Positions 43,130-52,260 of a DNA stretch of 64,000 nt are shown here, piece after piece. This DNA comes from Paracoccus sulfuroxidans. GTDB lineage: Bacteria > Pseudomonadota > Alphaproteobacteria > Rhodobacterales > Rhodobacteraceae. Location of the stretch: contig NZ_VLKU01000009.1 of NCBI RefSeq assembly GCF_007830335.1, positions 1 to 64,000 on the forward strand, in the 5' to 3' direction. Below the pieces are notes generated by a model, which was not told the DNA's origin, ran no database searches, and saw only the letters and a program-made list of their open reading frames with translations. How positions within the stretch are numbered: position 1 is the first letter of the stretch; each line of letters begins with the position of its first letter. The position numbers and the translations under genes were made by a program.

Positions 43130-44110
43130 ATGCGGATTTGGTCCAAGATCATGCAAAAATGGAAATCCGACGAAAAATCGCGTGAAATTTCGGTGGTGCT
43201 GTTCGACCAGTTCTCGAACCATTGCCTGGCCAATGCGATCGAGCCCTTGCGGGCCGCGAATACGCTGTCGCGGAAGACGCTTTATCGCTGGCGCTTTTTC
43301 AGTATCGATGGCGCGCCCGTCGTCTCCTCCAGCGGTCTGCCCGTGACACCCGAGGCGGCATTGGCCGCGTCAGGTCCGGGCGATTGCCTGTTCGTCATGC
43401 CGAGCTATGATTTCCTGCATCACACGAACCCGCGAAACCTTCGCGCGCTGCGGGCCGCAGCGGGGCGTCACGCCTCGGTCGCGGGCATGGATATGGGGGC
43501 CTGGCTTCTGGCTGCGGCGGGACTTCTGGATCAGCGCCGCGCCACGGTTCACTGGGACGAGTTGCAGGCCATGGCCGAGGCCTTCCCCGAGGTCGAGGTC
43601 GTCCCCGACCGTTTCGTCATCGATGGCGACCGCCTGACCTGCGGCGGCGTCACGACCACCTTCGATCTGATCCTGCATCTGATCCGCCAGCACCATGGAC
43701 CCATGCTGGCGCTGGAGGTTGCAGCGCTGTTCATGCATGGCACGCGCCCGTCCGAGCCCGACTGGCTGGCCTCGGATGACCAGATGCTGCACGCCGCCGT
43801 CGCGCTGATGCGCCGTAATCTGGAAGCGCCCCTGCCGATGCCCCGGATCGCCACGACGCTGGGGCTGTCGCTGAAAGGGCTGGAGGCCCTGTTCGCCCGC
43901 GAGGTCAGCGCGCCCCCGCTAGCCATCTATAAAACGCTGCGCCTGCGCGAGGCGCGGCGTCTGGCCGAGCATTCGAACCAGAGCATTGCCGAGATCGCGA
44001 CCCGCTGCGGCTACTCTGACCCCGCCGCCATGACCCGCGCCTTCCGGGCCGAGTTCGGCCTGACGCCCAGCCAAAGCCGCCAGACGGCACTGGCCGCGCA
44101 TCGCCGCTAG
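43130..44110 (+). CDS. GlxA family AraC-type regulator of the second betaine operon
   Basis: 326 residues from 43130; MQKWKSDEK at 43151 is an alternative. DJ-1-like domain, then AraC HTHs (PLPMPRIATTLGLSLKGLEALF, and IAEIATRCGYSDPAAMTRAF). The elbow reads AGMDMGAWLLAAAGLL, again without cysteine. It is clearly related to the 38165 regulator (DQFSNHCLANAIEPLRAAN versus EGFSNMVLANAIEPLRAAR). It is divergent from the acyl-CoA dehydrogenase; the 58-base gap has a CCTCATGAGG palindrome at 43095-43104. Confidence 0.88.
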   Translation: MRIWSKIMQKWKSDEKSREISVVLFDQFSNHCLANAIEPLRAANTLSRKTLYRWRFFSIDGAPVVSSSGLPVTPEAALAASGPGDCLFVMPSYDFLHHTNPRNLRALRAAAGRHASVAGMDMGAWLLAAAGLLDQRRATVHWDELQAMAEAFPEVEVVPDRFVIDGDRLTCGGVTTTFDLILHLIRQHHGPMLALEVAALFMHGTRPSEPDWLASDDQMLHAAVALMRRNLEAPLPMPRIATTLGLSLKGLEALFAREVSAPPLAIYKTLRLREARRLAEHSNQSIAEIATRCGYSDPAAMTRAFRAEFGLTPSQSRQTALAAHRR

Positions 44111-44112
44111 CC

Positions 44113-45216
44113 TCACGACAGCCGATGCCGGAACAGCCATGCGGCCAGCGGCAGCGTCACCGCCGCGACCGCCAGCAAGGGCAGGAAATTCGGTGCGATA
44201 TCGGTGAAACTCGCGCCCTCCAGATAGACGCGCCGCACCGTGTCGATGCCAAAGCGCAAGGGGTTGGCGTAGGTGGCCCATTGCAGCACCTCAGGCATGT
44301 TCCCGACCGGGGTCAGCAATCCCGAAAGCAGCATCAGGGGCATGATCAGCATGAAAGTATAAAGCATCGCCTGCTGCATGCTGAGCGAGACTGCCGAGAT
44401 CGAGAGCCCAATCCCGACCGAGGCCGTGGTGAAGGTCAAAAGCCCCAGATAGAGCAGCCCGACCGATCCGGCTATGGGGATGCGGAACCAGAACAGGATG
44501 ATCAGAAAGATGATCGTCGACTGCACGAGGCCGATGAAGATCGAGGGCAGCGCCTTGCCGATCAGGATCTGCAAGGGCGAAAGCGGCGTCACCAGAAGCT
44601 GGTCGAAGGTGCCCTGCTCGCGCTCTCGGGCGACCGACAGCGCCGCCAGCATCAAGGTCTGCAGCATGCTGAGCGAGGCGATCATCGCGGGCATCAGATT
44701 CCAGCGCGATTCGTAATTCGGGTTGAACCATGCCCTGCGCACCACCTCGACCGGGGGCGCATGGCCAAGATCTGCGTTGTAGCGCGCCACAATCGCGGCG
44801 ATCTGGCCCCCTGCCGCGCCCGCCGTGGCAGAGTTGCGACCGTCCAGAATGACCTGCATCGGTGCCTCGGTCCCGGCGGCGAGTCTCGCGGCAAAATCGG
44901 GCGGGAAGGTGATGACCATCAGCGCCGCGCCACTGTCGATCTGCGCCGCAATCTGGTCGCTGCTCTCCAGCGTGGCAATGCGGCGCAGAACGCCGGTGCC
45001 CTCGATCCGCGCGAGGATCTCGCGCGACGGCGCGCTGCGGCTTTGGTCCAGCACGGCAAAGGGCGCGTTCGTCAGATCATAGGTCGCGCCATAGCCAAAC
45101 AGCAGCGCCTGCATCAGCGCAGGCGCGAACAGCAGCGCGCGGCTGGAGGGGTCTTTCAGAATGGCCAGCATCTCCTTTCGGATCAGCGCCATCAGACGGA
45201 TGAGCCAGACCCTCAT
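44113..45216 (-). CDS. ABC-2 type efflux permease (YbhR/YhhJ-like)
   Basis: 367 residues. One N-terminal helix (ALLFAPALMQALLFGYG), a large extracytoplasmic domain (about 45-170) and five C-terminal helices, the ABC2_membrane_3 arrangement. REREQGTFDQLLVTPLSP (about 197-214) is a conserved cytoplasmic loop. It pairs with the homologous permease upstream. The four-gene system exports drugs or lipophilic compounds. It is the last gene of its operon and convergent with the GlxA regulator. Confidence 0.92.
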   Translation of the reverse strand: MRVWLIRLMALIRKEMLAILKDPSSRALLFAPALMQALLFGYGATYDLTNAPFAVLDQSRSAPSREILARIEGTGVLRRIATLESSDQIAAQIDSGAALMVITFPPDFAARLAAGTEAPMQVILDGRNSATAGAAGGQIAAIVARYNADLGHAPPVEVVRRAWFNPNYESRWNLMPAMIASLSMLQTLMLAALSVAREREQGTFDQLLVTPLSPLQILIGKALPSIFIGLVQSTIIFLIILFWFRIPIAGSVGLLYLGLLTFTTASVGIGLSISAVSLSMQQAMLYTFMLIMPLMLLSGLLTPVGNMPEVLQWATYANPLRFGIDTVRRVYLEGASFTDIAPNFLPLLAVAAVTLPLAAWLFRHRLS

Positions 45217-45220
45217 GCCG

Positions 45221-46348
45221 CTAATCCAGCCGCTTGGCGAGCATCCGCCACGAGAGGTAAATCAGCAGCACTGCGTAAAGCGCCAGAATGGCATTGGCCC
45301 GCAGGATCTGCGGCCAGTAATCGCCCGCCATGAACAGCGTCTTGATCAGCCCCATGAAATGGGTCGCGGGCAGGATCTGGCTGACCATCTGGATCACCGG
45401 CGGCACGTTTCGCAGATCGAAGACAAAGCCCGACAGCATCATCGCGGGCATGAAGCTGGCCAGCAGCGCCATCTGACTTGCCGCGAACTGGTTGCGCGTC
45501 ACGCCCGAGATCACCAGCCCCAACGCCAACGACACCAGCAGATACAGCATCGACGACAGGGTGATGATCCACAGCGAGCCGCGCATCGGCACACCGAACA
45601 GATAGCGCGCCGCGATCAGGCACATCACCAGATCAATCGCGCCGATGACCAGATAGGGGGCAAGCTTGGCCAGAACCAGTTCCAGCGGGCGCATGGGCGT
45701 GACGAAGAGCGCCTCGAGCGTGCCCCGCTCCCACTCCCGCGCGATCAGCAGCGAGGTCAGGAAGGCACCGATCAACGTCATCACCAGAACGATCAGGCCG
45801 GGGACCAGAAACCATGTGCTGGTGTTCGCCTCGTTGAACCAGACGCGCTGGACAACCGTGACGCCCGAGGGGGCCGCGCTGCCCTGCCGGTCGGCGATAT
45901 GGGCCAGCGCCATCTGGATCGCGCCAGTTGCATAGCTTTCGATGGATTGGGCGGTGTTGGAATCGACGCCGTTGAGGATCAGCTGCAGCTGCGCGCCACC
46001 GCTGACCACATCGCGGGTAAAATCCGGCGGCACGCGGAGGATCGCATCCGCCCTGCCCACGCGGATCATCCCCTCGGCCTCGACCATCGAGTTGGTCCAG
46101 ATCGGGTCTAGATAGTCCGAGCCCGCCAGCCCCGCGACGATGCTGGAGGTCGCGGCCGAGCTGTCCTCCATCACCACGGCGATGCGGCCGTTCCGGACAT
46201 CGAACGAAAGGCCATAGCCGAAGAGCAGCACCAGCACCAAGGGCAGCAGCAACCCAACCACCAGATTGCTGCGATCGCGCAACATCTGGCGGGTTTCCTT
46301 GCGGACCAGCGCGACCAGCCGCCGTCTGGAAAAGCCCCCGGCGCTCAT
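45221..46348 (-). CDS. ABC-2 type efflux permease (YbhS-like)
   Basis: 375 residues, same architecture as the downstream permease; REWERGTLEALFVTPMRPLE is the matching cytoplasmic loop. N-terminal RKETRQMLRDRSNLVVGLL is typical. A heterodimer with the 44113 product is expected. The start overlaps the ATPase stop by ATGA; 4 bases separate it from the next gene. Confidence 0.92.
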   Translation of the reverse strand: MSAGGFSRRRLVALVRKETRQMLRDRSNLVVGLLLPLVLVLLFGYGLSFDVRNGRIAVVMEDSSAATSSIVAGLAGSDYLDPIWTNSMVEAEGMIRVGRADAILRVPPDFTRDVVSGGAQLQLILNGVDSNTAQSIESYATGAIQMALAHIADRQGSAAPSGVTVVQRVWFNEANTSTWFLVPGLIVLVMTLIGAFLTSLLIAREWERGTLEALFVTPMRPLELVLAKLAPYLVIGAIDLVMCLIAARYLFGVPMRGSLWIITLSSMLYLLVSLALGLVISGVTRNQFAASQMALLASFMPAMMLSGFVFDLRNVPPVIQMVSQILPATHFMGLIKTLFMAGDYWPQILRANAILALYAVLLIYLSWRMLAKRLD

Positions 46349-48093
46349 GCCGCCACCTGCCCGGCGCGGCGCGCCCGCGCCGCCTCGACAATCGCGATGA
46401 AGGCGCTGTTCATGTCCTTCGCGCCCTCAGGCCCGGCCTTTTCGCGCACCTCGCGCGGGGTGCCGATGGCCAGCATCTCGCCCGCGTCCTGAATGGCGAT
46501 GCGGTCGCAATATTCGGCCTCTTCCATGAAATGGGTGGTGATGATGATGGTCACACCCGTCTGGGCCAGGGCGGTGATCGTGCGCCAGAAGGCGCGGCGG
46601 GCCAGCGGGTCGATGCCGCTGGTCGGCTCATCCAGAAACAGGATCTCGGGGCCATGCAAGAGGCCCGTCGCCATGGCGAGACGCTGCTTGTAGCCCGCAG
46701 GCAGAAGGCCGCTTTTCGCCGCGGGTTCCAGATCAAACTGCCGGGTCATGGCGGCGATCCGGTCCCGCAGATCCCTGCCCGCAAGCCCGTAGGCCCCGCC
46801 GAAGAATTGCAGGTTCTCGCGCACCGTCAGATTGCCATAAAGCGAGAACTTCTGCGCGACATAGCCGATGCGGGCGCGGGCCTGCGCGCGGGCGTGGCGC
46901 AGGTTCAGGCCCGCCACCTCCAGCTGGCCGCTGGTCGCGGGCAGAAGGCCGCAGAGCATGCGGAAGGTCGTCGTCTTGCCCGCGCCATTGGGGCCCAGAA
47001 GGCCAAAGACCTCGCCCCGCGCGACGTCGAATGAGGTGCTGGCAACGGCGGTGAAATCGCCGAATTTGCGCACCAGATCGCGCACGACGATGACCGGGCC
47101 GTCGCCCCTGCGCGCGGGCATGGCAGGCGCTGGCTGGGTTGGAGGCGTGCTGATAGGCTGGCCCTCGCTTTCCCCCCGCAGAAGGATCATGAAGGCGTCC
47201 TCCAACTCCTCGGGGCGGGGCTGGACGGCGGCACCGCCCAGCAGATCGGCAAGATCGGCACCCGGCTGCTGGATGAAATGGACGTTGTCGCCCTGCGGCA
47301 CGGCATCGATGATGAGGTCCGGCGCGTCGATCAGCCGGGCCTGCAACTGCCGTGCGGGCTGACCCGCAGGCGGGGTCGCGGTGAAGGTCAGACCGCTGGC
47401 CTTCTGCCGCAAGGTTGCGGGCGGGCCCTGATCCAGCAGCCGTCCCTCGTTCATCACGAAAACCTGCGCGCAGCGCGCAGCCTCATCCAGATAGGCGGTG
47501 CTGATGATGACGCTGAGGTGATCCTCATCGACCAGCTGCTGGATGATCTTCCAAAGCTCGCGCCGCGACAGCGGGTCGACCCCGACGCTCGGCTCATCCA
47601 GCAGCAGCAGATCGGGTGAGCGGACCAGCGTGCAGGCCAGCCCCAGCTTCTGCTTCATGCCCCCCGACAGCTTGCCTGCAGGCCGCGCGGTGAAGGCAGC
47701 AAGGTCGGTCATCTGCAGCATGCGGGCAAAGCGCTGCTGCCGCTCGGCCAGCGGCACGGCATGCAGATCGGCGTAAAGGACAAGGTTCTCCTGAACGCTC
47801 AGATCCTCATAAAGGCCGAATTTCTGCGGCATATAGCTGATGCGATCCTGCACCGCCTGCGGGTCGCGGATCACATCAATGCCCAGCACCTGCAGCGCAC
47901 CCGCATCGGGGCGCAGCAGCCCCGCGATCATGCGGATGAGAGTCGTCTTACCCGCGCCATCGGGTCCGACCAGAGCCGTCAACTCGCCCGACCTGATCTC
48001 CAGCGTCAGCCCGTCAACCGCCGTGACCGTGCCCAGATCGCGGTCGTGGAAGCGCTTTTGCAGCGCCTCGGCCCGGACGGTGAGGCCGGTCAT
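46345..48093 (-). CDS. ABC efflux ATP-binding protein with two NBDs (YbhF-like)
   Basis: 582 residues, two fused ATPase domains. The first has GPDGAGKTT, LSGGMKQK and LLLDEPSVGVD; the second has GPNGAGKTT, LPAGYKQR (a degenerate signature) and LFLDEPTSGID. A 60-residue linker near 240-320 separates them. It powers the two permeases at 44113 and 45221. The start overlaps the membrane-fusion gene stop by 4 bases. Confidence 0.93.
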   Translation of the reverse strand: MTGLTVRAEALQKRFHDRDLGTVTAVDGLTLEIRSGELTALVGPDGAGKTTLIRMIAGLLRPDAGALQVLGIDVIRDPQAVQDRISYMPQKFGLYEDLSVQENLVLYADLHAVPLAERQQRFARMLQMTDLAAFTARPAGKLSGGMKQKLGLACTLVRSPDLLLLDEPSVGVDPLSRRELWKIIQQLVDEDHLSVIISTAYLDEAARCAQVFVMNEGRLLDQGPPATLRQKASGLTFTATPPAGQPARQLQARLIDAPDLIIDAVPQGDNVHFIQQPGADLADLLGGAAVQPRPEELEDAFMILLRGESEGQPISTPPTQPAPAMPARRGDGPVIVVRDLVRKFGDFTAVASTSFDVARGEVFGLLGPNGAGKTTTFRMLCGLLPATSGQLEVAGLNLRHARAQARARIGYVAQKFSLYGNLTVRENLQFFGGAYGLAGRDLRDRIAAMTRQFDLEPAAKSGLLPAGYKQRLAMATGLLHGPEILFLDEPTSGIDPLARRAFWRTITALAQTGVTIIITTHFMEEAEYCDRIAIQDAGEMLAIGTPREVREKAGPEGAKDMNSAFIAIVEAARARRAGQVAA

Positions 48094-49085
48094 GGCGCTA
48101 TCGAGACCGGCAGGCGCACGGTCACCGGCTGGCCAAGGCGCAGCTGGTCCTGCGGGTCCTCGATGGTCAGTTGCACCTCATAGACAAGGCTGGTGCGCAG
48201 ATCCTCGGTCTGGACCGATTTCGGCGTGAACTCGGCCACCGAGGAAATATATCCGACCTTGCCGCTGAAGGGCTGGTCCGGCTGGCTGTCGGTCGCAACC
48301 TGACCGGTCATCCCCGGTTTGATCCGGCCCAGATCGGCTTCGCGGACATAGACGCGCACCCATTTCGGCTGCGTCAGCGCCAGTGCAAAGACCGGCGCGG
48401 CGGGCGTCGCCATATCGCCCGGCTCGCGCAGGCGAGAGCGCACGACGGCATTCTCCGGCGCCCGCAACTCACCCTGAGCGACCTGATATTGCAGCAGTTC
48501 CAGCTTGGCCTCGGCGGCCTGCACTTCGGCCTCTGCCGCTGCGATCTGTTCAGGGCGCGACCCGGCCAGCAGCAGGTTCAGCCCGGCGCGGCTTTGATCG
48601 ACGGCGGCGGCGGCACGCTCGGCCTCGGAGGTGGCCTGATCCAGACTTTGCTGCGTGGCCGCACCGCTGCGCCCGGAAATCAGCTTGGTGATCCTATCCC
48701 TTTCCCGCATCGCCTGCGTGGCCGAGGCTTCAGCCGAGGTCAGCATCGCCTGCGCCTGCGCGATCTCTTCGACCCGGGGACCGCGCTTCAACTGCGCCAG
48801 ATTCTGCCGCTGGGCTTCCAGCGCCGCGGCCTGCGCCTTCGCCTGCAATTCAAGCGCGCGCGTATCCAGCCGGGCGATGACCTGACCGGTGGTGACGGCG
48901 TCCCCCTCCTGCACCGCAATCTCGGAGATTCGGCCGCTGCCATCGAAGGCCAGCGCGACCTGTCGGATATCGACATTGCCATAGAGCACCAGATCGCCGC
49001 CGTCAGGTCGGTCTTTTTGCTGCCACCAAAACCAAAGCCCGGCAGCCAGAATCGCGATCAGCACAAGCGGCAGAAACTTCTTCAT
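48090..49085 (-). CDS. HlyD-family membrane fusion protein (YbhG-like)
   Basis: 331 residues. N-terminal membrane anchor (KKFLPLVLIAILAAGLWFWW), a biotinyl-lipoyl-like half (GRISEIAVQEGDAVTTGQVIARLD), a long alpha-hairpin (about 75-195, rich in Ala, Gln and Glu), the second lipoyl half and a beta barrel. It links the inner membrane pump to an outer membrane channel not encoded here. It is the first gene of the efflux operon, 109 bases from the divergent regulator. Confidence 0.92.
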   Translation of the reverse strand: MKKFLPLVLIAILAAGLWFWWQQKDRPDGGDLVLYGNVDIRQVALAFDGSGRISEIAVQEGDAVTTGQVIARLDTRALELQAKAQAAALEAQRQNLAQLKRGPRVEEIAQAQAMLTSAEASATQAMRERDRITKLISGRSGAATQQSLDQATSEAERAAAAVDQSRAGLNLLLAGSRPEQIAAAEAEVQAAEAKLELLQYQVAQGELRAPENAVVRSRLREPGDMATPAAPVFALALTQPKWVRVYVREADLGRIKPGMTGQVATDSQPDQPFSGKVGYISSVAEFTPKSVQTEDLRTSLVYEVQLTIEDPQDQLRLGQPVTVRLPVSIAP

Positions 49086-49124
49086 CGCAGGCTCCTCTGC
49101 CGTATTTCGCAGATTGGATAGACG

Positions 49125-49149
49125 TTAGATTGAAATCAATTTAATCTAA
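49125..49149. promoter_or_regulatory. Putative operator of the efflux regulator
   Basis: A 25-base interrupted palindrome with outer arms TTAGATT and AATCTAA; ten of its twelve base pairs are symmetric. It is AT-rich in an otherwise GC-rich region and lies midway between the efflux operon start (49085) and the TetR gene (49195), as expected for a shared operator. Confidence 0.6.
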
Positions 49150-49194
49150 TGGAAAATATCTGTCGAGTCCCGGATCGTGAGGAGAGGTGATCGC

Positions 49195-49851
49195 ATGGCC
49201 AATCTGCCCAAACCCGGGCGCGCGCCCAGATCGGACGGGGTCGCCACGCGGCAGCGGATTCTGGACAGGGCGGGCGAGGCGATTGCCGCGGCAAGCTTTG
49301 CCGCGACCTCGAACAAGCAGATCGCCGCTGCCGCCGGGGTGAACCTTGCGACGATCAACCACCATTTCGGCAATCGCGACGGCCTCTATCAGGCCGTGCT
49401 GGTCGAGGCGCATCGGCGGCTGATCGACGCCTCGGACCTCGAACTCGTGTTGGCCTCGGGGCAGACGCCCGAGGCCAGGCTGAAAGGGCTGCTGCGGTTT
49501 CTGCTGCGCGGCTCGGCCACGGCGCCGCGCTGGCCGCTGAGCGTCCTTGCGCGCGAGATCATGTCGCCCAGCCCTCATCTTCTGGCGCTGCAACAGATGG
49601 AGGTTCTGCCCAAGATCAACATGATCCTGCCGATCCTTGGCGAGCTGACGCATCTGCCCCTCGATGACCCGAGGCTTCTGTTGATCGTGCCGATGATCGC
49701 CGCGCCCTGCGCGTTGGTCACGATTGCCGGACAGGTCGCCTCGCCACTGACCGACCGCATCGCGACCCTGTCGGAAGAGGACGCCGTCGAGACGATCCTG
49801 ACTTTGGTTTCCGGCGGCATGGCTGCGATCAGGTCCATGCGCGGCGGCTGA
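49195..49851 (+). CDS. TetR family regulator of the efflux operon (CecR-like)
   Basis: 218 residues. The N-terminal HTH spans about 20-66 (TRQRILDRAGEAI, then INHHFGNRDGLYQAV), and the C-terminal domain resembles CecR/YbiH, which controls ybhGFSR in E. coli. Start at 49195 because GGAGAGG lies 8 bases upstream; a GTG at 49177 is in frame. It is divergent from the membrane-fusion gene over a clear palindrome and probably represses both directions. The inducer is unknown. Confidence 0.9.
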   Translation: MANLPKPGRAPRSDGVATRQRILDRAGEAIAAASFAATSNKQIAAAAGVNLATINHHFGNRDGLYQAVLVEAHRRLIDASDLELVLASGQTPEARLKGLLRFLLRGSATAPRWPLSVLAREIMSPSPHLLALQQMEVLPKINMILPILGELTHLPLDDPRLLLIVPMIAAPCALVTIAGQVASPLTDRIATLSEEDAVETILTLVSGGMAAIRSMRGG

Positions 49852-49885
49852 CGCAACGGCACAGCGACGGACGGGCAGCCGTGAG

Positions 49886-49940
49886 TTGTCATTTGTTACA
49901 AAAAGGAAAAACTTTGCACCTAATGGTTCAGCCGTTACGG
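49886..49940 (+). promoter_or_regulatory. Possible control region of the ugp operon
   Basis: Tandem 7-mers TTGTCAT and TTGTTAC (49886-49899) recall PhoB half-sites, though their spacing (no 4-base gap) is wrong for a classic Pho box. Further on, TAATGG and CCGTTA (49921-49936) form a small interrupted inverted repeat. The 170-base gap 49852-50021 shows nothing else clear. Confidence 0.25.
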
Positions 49941-50021
49941 TCGGACCAAGAACACTCATCCGTTTGGCTGAGGAGGACGGCCCGACGTGATGATCATAAT
50001 CTGACCAACGGAGGATGGCCG

Positions 50022-51317
50022 ATGCGCTACTCACCTATCCTGATCGCGGCTTTTGCACTGTCGCCGCTTGCAGCCGAAGCGAAAACCGAGATTACCTGGT
50101 GGCACGCCATGTCGGGTGCAAACAACGAAGTGGTCGAAAAGATCGCCGCCGATTTCAACGCCAGTCAGGAAGAATATGAGGTGAAGCCCGTCTTCAAGGG
50201 CACCTACCCCGAGACGCTGAACGCGGGCATCGCCGCCTTCCGCGCAGGCCAGGCCCCCGACATCATGCAGGTCTTCGACGTCGGCACCGGCGTCATGATG
50301 GCCGCGCAGGGTGCGGTCAAGCCGGTCGCAGACGTGCTGACCGAGGCTGGCTATACCTTCGACAAAAGCCAGTATCTTCCGGGGATTGTCGGCTATTACT
50401 CGACGCCGGACGGGACCATGCTGTCCTTCCCCTATAACTCGTCCTCGCCGATCCTTTACTACAATAAGGACATCTTCCAGAAGGCCGGGCTGGACGTCGA
50501 CAACCCGCCCAAGACTTGGGCAGAGGTTTGGGCCGCCGCCCGCAAGATCAAGGAAAGCGGGGCTGCGGAATGCGGCTATACCTCGACCTGGCTGACCTGG
50601 ATCCACACCGAAAACTTCGCCGCCTGGAACAATGTCGCTTGGGGGACGAATGAAAACGGTCTGGCCGGAACGCCGGAACTGCAGATCGACAGCCCGCTTT
50701 ACGCCAAGCATTTCCAAGAGATCGCCGATCTCGCGAAGGAAGGCGTTTTCGTCTATGGCGGCCGCACGTCGGAAGCCAAGCAGAACTTCACCTCGGGGCA
50801 ATGCGGTATCCTGACCGAAAGCTCGGGCGGGCTTGGCGATGTCATCAAATCGGGCATCAACTATGGCACCGGCCAGCTGCCCTATGACGAAACCGCCGAG
50901 GGCGCACCGCAGAACACGACGCCGGGCGGGGCCTCGCTTTGGGTGATGGCCGGGAAATCGGACGAGGTCTACAAGGGCGTGGGTGAGTTCTTCAACTACC
51001 TCTCGCAGACGCCGGTGCAGGAATATCTGCACCAGCAATCGGGCTATCTGCCGGTGACTTTCGCCGCATATGAGGCGACCAAGGCCTCGGGTTTTTATGA
51101 CAAGAACCCGGGCCGCGAAACGCCGATCCTGCAGATGATGGGCAAGCCCCCGACCGAGAACTCGAAAGGCGTCCGCGCCCCGAACCTGCCGCAACTTCGC
51201 GACATCCAGAACGAGGAATATGAGAAGATGCTGGACGGTCAGCAGACCGCTGCCGAGGCGCTGAAGAACGCGCAGGAACGTGGCAATGCCGCGATCAAGG
51301 AAGCATCGGGCGGCTAA
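50022..51317 (+). CDS. ugpB: sn-Glycerol-3-phosphate-type ABC substrate-binding protein
   Basis: 431 residues, close to E. coli UgpB (438). Sec signal peptide about 1-21, cleaved near AEA|KT. The mature start TEITWWHAMSGANNEVVEKI and later VKPVFKGTYPETLNAGIAAF, AAECGYTSTWLTWIHTENFAAW, and PFYTPGG-like GGASLWVMAG are UgpB features. It binds glycerol-3-phosphate or glycerophosphodiesters in the periplasm. The start at 50022 has GGAGG 7 bases upstream; the frame is open to 49881 without a site. First gene of ugpBAEC. Confidence 0.93.
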   Translation: MRYSPILIAAFALSPLAAEAKTEITWWHAMSGANNEVVEKIAADFNASQEEYEVKPVFKGTYPETLNAGIAAFRAGQAPDIMQVFDVGTGVMMAAQGAVKPVADVLTEAGYTFDKSQYLPGIVGYYSTPDGTMLSFPYNSSSPILYYNKDIFQKAGLDVDNPPKTWAEVWAAARKIKESGAAECGYTSTWLTWIHTENFAAWNNVAWGTNENGLAGTPELQIDSPLYAKHFQEIADLAKEGVFVYGGRTSEAKQNFTSGQCGILTESSGGLGDVIKSGINYGTGQLPYDETAEGAPQNTTPGGASLWVMAGKSDEVYKGVGEFFNYLSQTPVQEYLHQQSGYLPVTFAAYEATKASGFYDKNPGRETPILQMMGKPPTENSKGVRAPNLPQLRDIQNEEYEKMLDGQQTAAEALKNAQERGNAAIKEASGG

Positions 51318-51336
51318 GGCCTGCATCTGACCATCG

Positions 51337-51359
51337 CGCTCCCGCATTGCGGGGGCGCC
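51337..51359 (+). terminator. Hairpin between ugpB and ugpA
   Basis: GCGCTCCCGC and GCGGGGGCGC form a 10-bp stem (one G-U pair) with a 3-base loop in the 61-base gap. Only a weak T tract follows (CTTCGTTT). A partial terminator or RNA stabiliser that raises binding-protein level above the permeases is likely. Confidence 0.5.
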
Positions 51360-51378
51360 TTCGTTTCAAGGACATTCG

Positions 51379-52260
51379 ATGCGCAGAACGGTTTTCCCGA
51401 ACAAGCTGCTGCCCTGGCTTTTGCTGGCGCCGCAACTTGCCGTGACGCTGATCTTCTTCTATTGGCCCGCGCTTCAGGCCTTCCGCCAATCCATGCTGAA
51501 AGAGGACGCCTTCGGCCTGTCGACGAAATTCGTGGGGCTCGCGAATTTCCGAAAGGTGCTGGCGGACCCCGCCTATCTGAACGCGCTGAAGGTGACGGTC
51601 GTCTTCTCGCTGGCGGTGGCGCTGTCGGCCATGGCGATTGCGCTGTTTCTGGCCGTGCAGGTCGAAAAGATCAGGTGCGGCAAGGGGTTTTACCGCACGC
51701 TGATGATCTGGCCCTATGCGGTCGCGACCGCGATTGCCGGGATGTTGTGGCTGTTCCTCTTCAACCCCGGTTTCGGCACGCTGGCCGCGCCGATGCGCGC
51801 CTTGGGCTTCAACTGGAACCCGCTTCTGAAAGGCGATCAGGCGATGGGACTGGTGATCGCAGCGGCGACGTGGAAACAGATCAGCTATAACTTCCTGTTC
51901 TTCGTCGCGGGTCTTCAGGCCATCCCGAAATCGCTGATCGAGGCCGCGGCCATCGACGGCGCCTCGCGCCGCCACGCCTTCTGGACCATCGTCTTCCCGC
52001 TGCTGGCGCCGACGACCTTTTTCCTGCTGGTGGTGAACACGGTCTACGCGCTGTTTGACACCTTCGGCATCATCCACGCCGTCACCGGAGGCGGCCCCGG
52101 TCGCGCGACCGAGACGCTGGTCTACAAGGTCTATAACGACGGTTTCGTCAATCTGATGATGGGCGAAAGTGCGGCGCAATCGGTGATCTTGATGGTCATC
52201 GTTATCGCCCTGACCGCGATCCAGTTCCGCTTCATCGAACGGAGGGTGCATTATGGCTGA
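51379..52260 (+). CDS. ugpA: Glycerol-3-phosphate ABC transporter permease
   Basis: 293 residues, six hydrophobic segments. [20 protein letters not shown] is the UgpA-like first helix, and the EAA loop is [22 protein letters not shown] (about 190-211). It forms the channel with UgpE. The stop overlaps the ugpE start by 8 bases. Confidence 0.93.
   Translation: MRRTVFPNKLLPWLLLAPQLAVTLIFFYWPALQAFRQSMLKEDAFGLSTKFVGLANFRKVLADPAYLNALKVTVVFSLAVALSAMAIALFLAVQVEKIRCGKGFYRTLMIWPYAVATAIAGMLWLFLFNPGFGTLAAPMRALGFNWNPLLKGDQAMGLVIAAATWKQISYNFLFFVAGLQAIPKSLIEAAAIDGASRRHAFWTIVFPLLAPTTFFLLVVNTVYALFDTFGIIHAVTGGGPGRATETLVYKVYNDGFVNLMMGESAAQSVILMVIVIALTAIQFRFIERRVHYG

Noticed and set aside
49886..49899. Pho box before ugpB
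   Set aside because: The half-sites are only roughly similar and lack the 4-base spacer, so I kept it only as a weak regulatory note and do not claim phosphate control.
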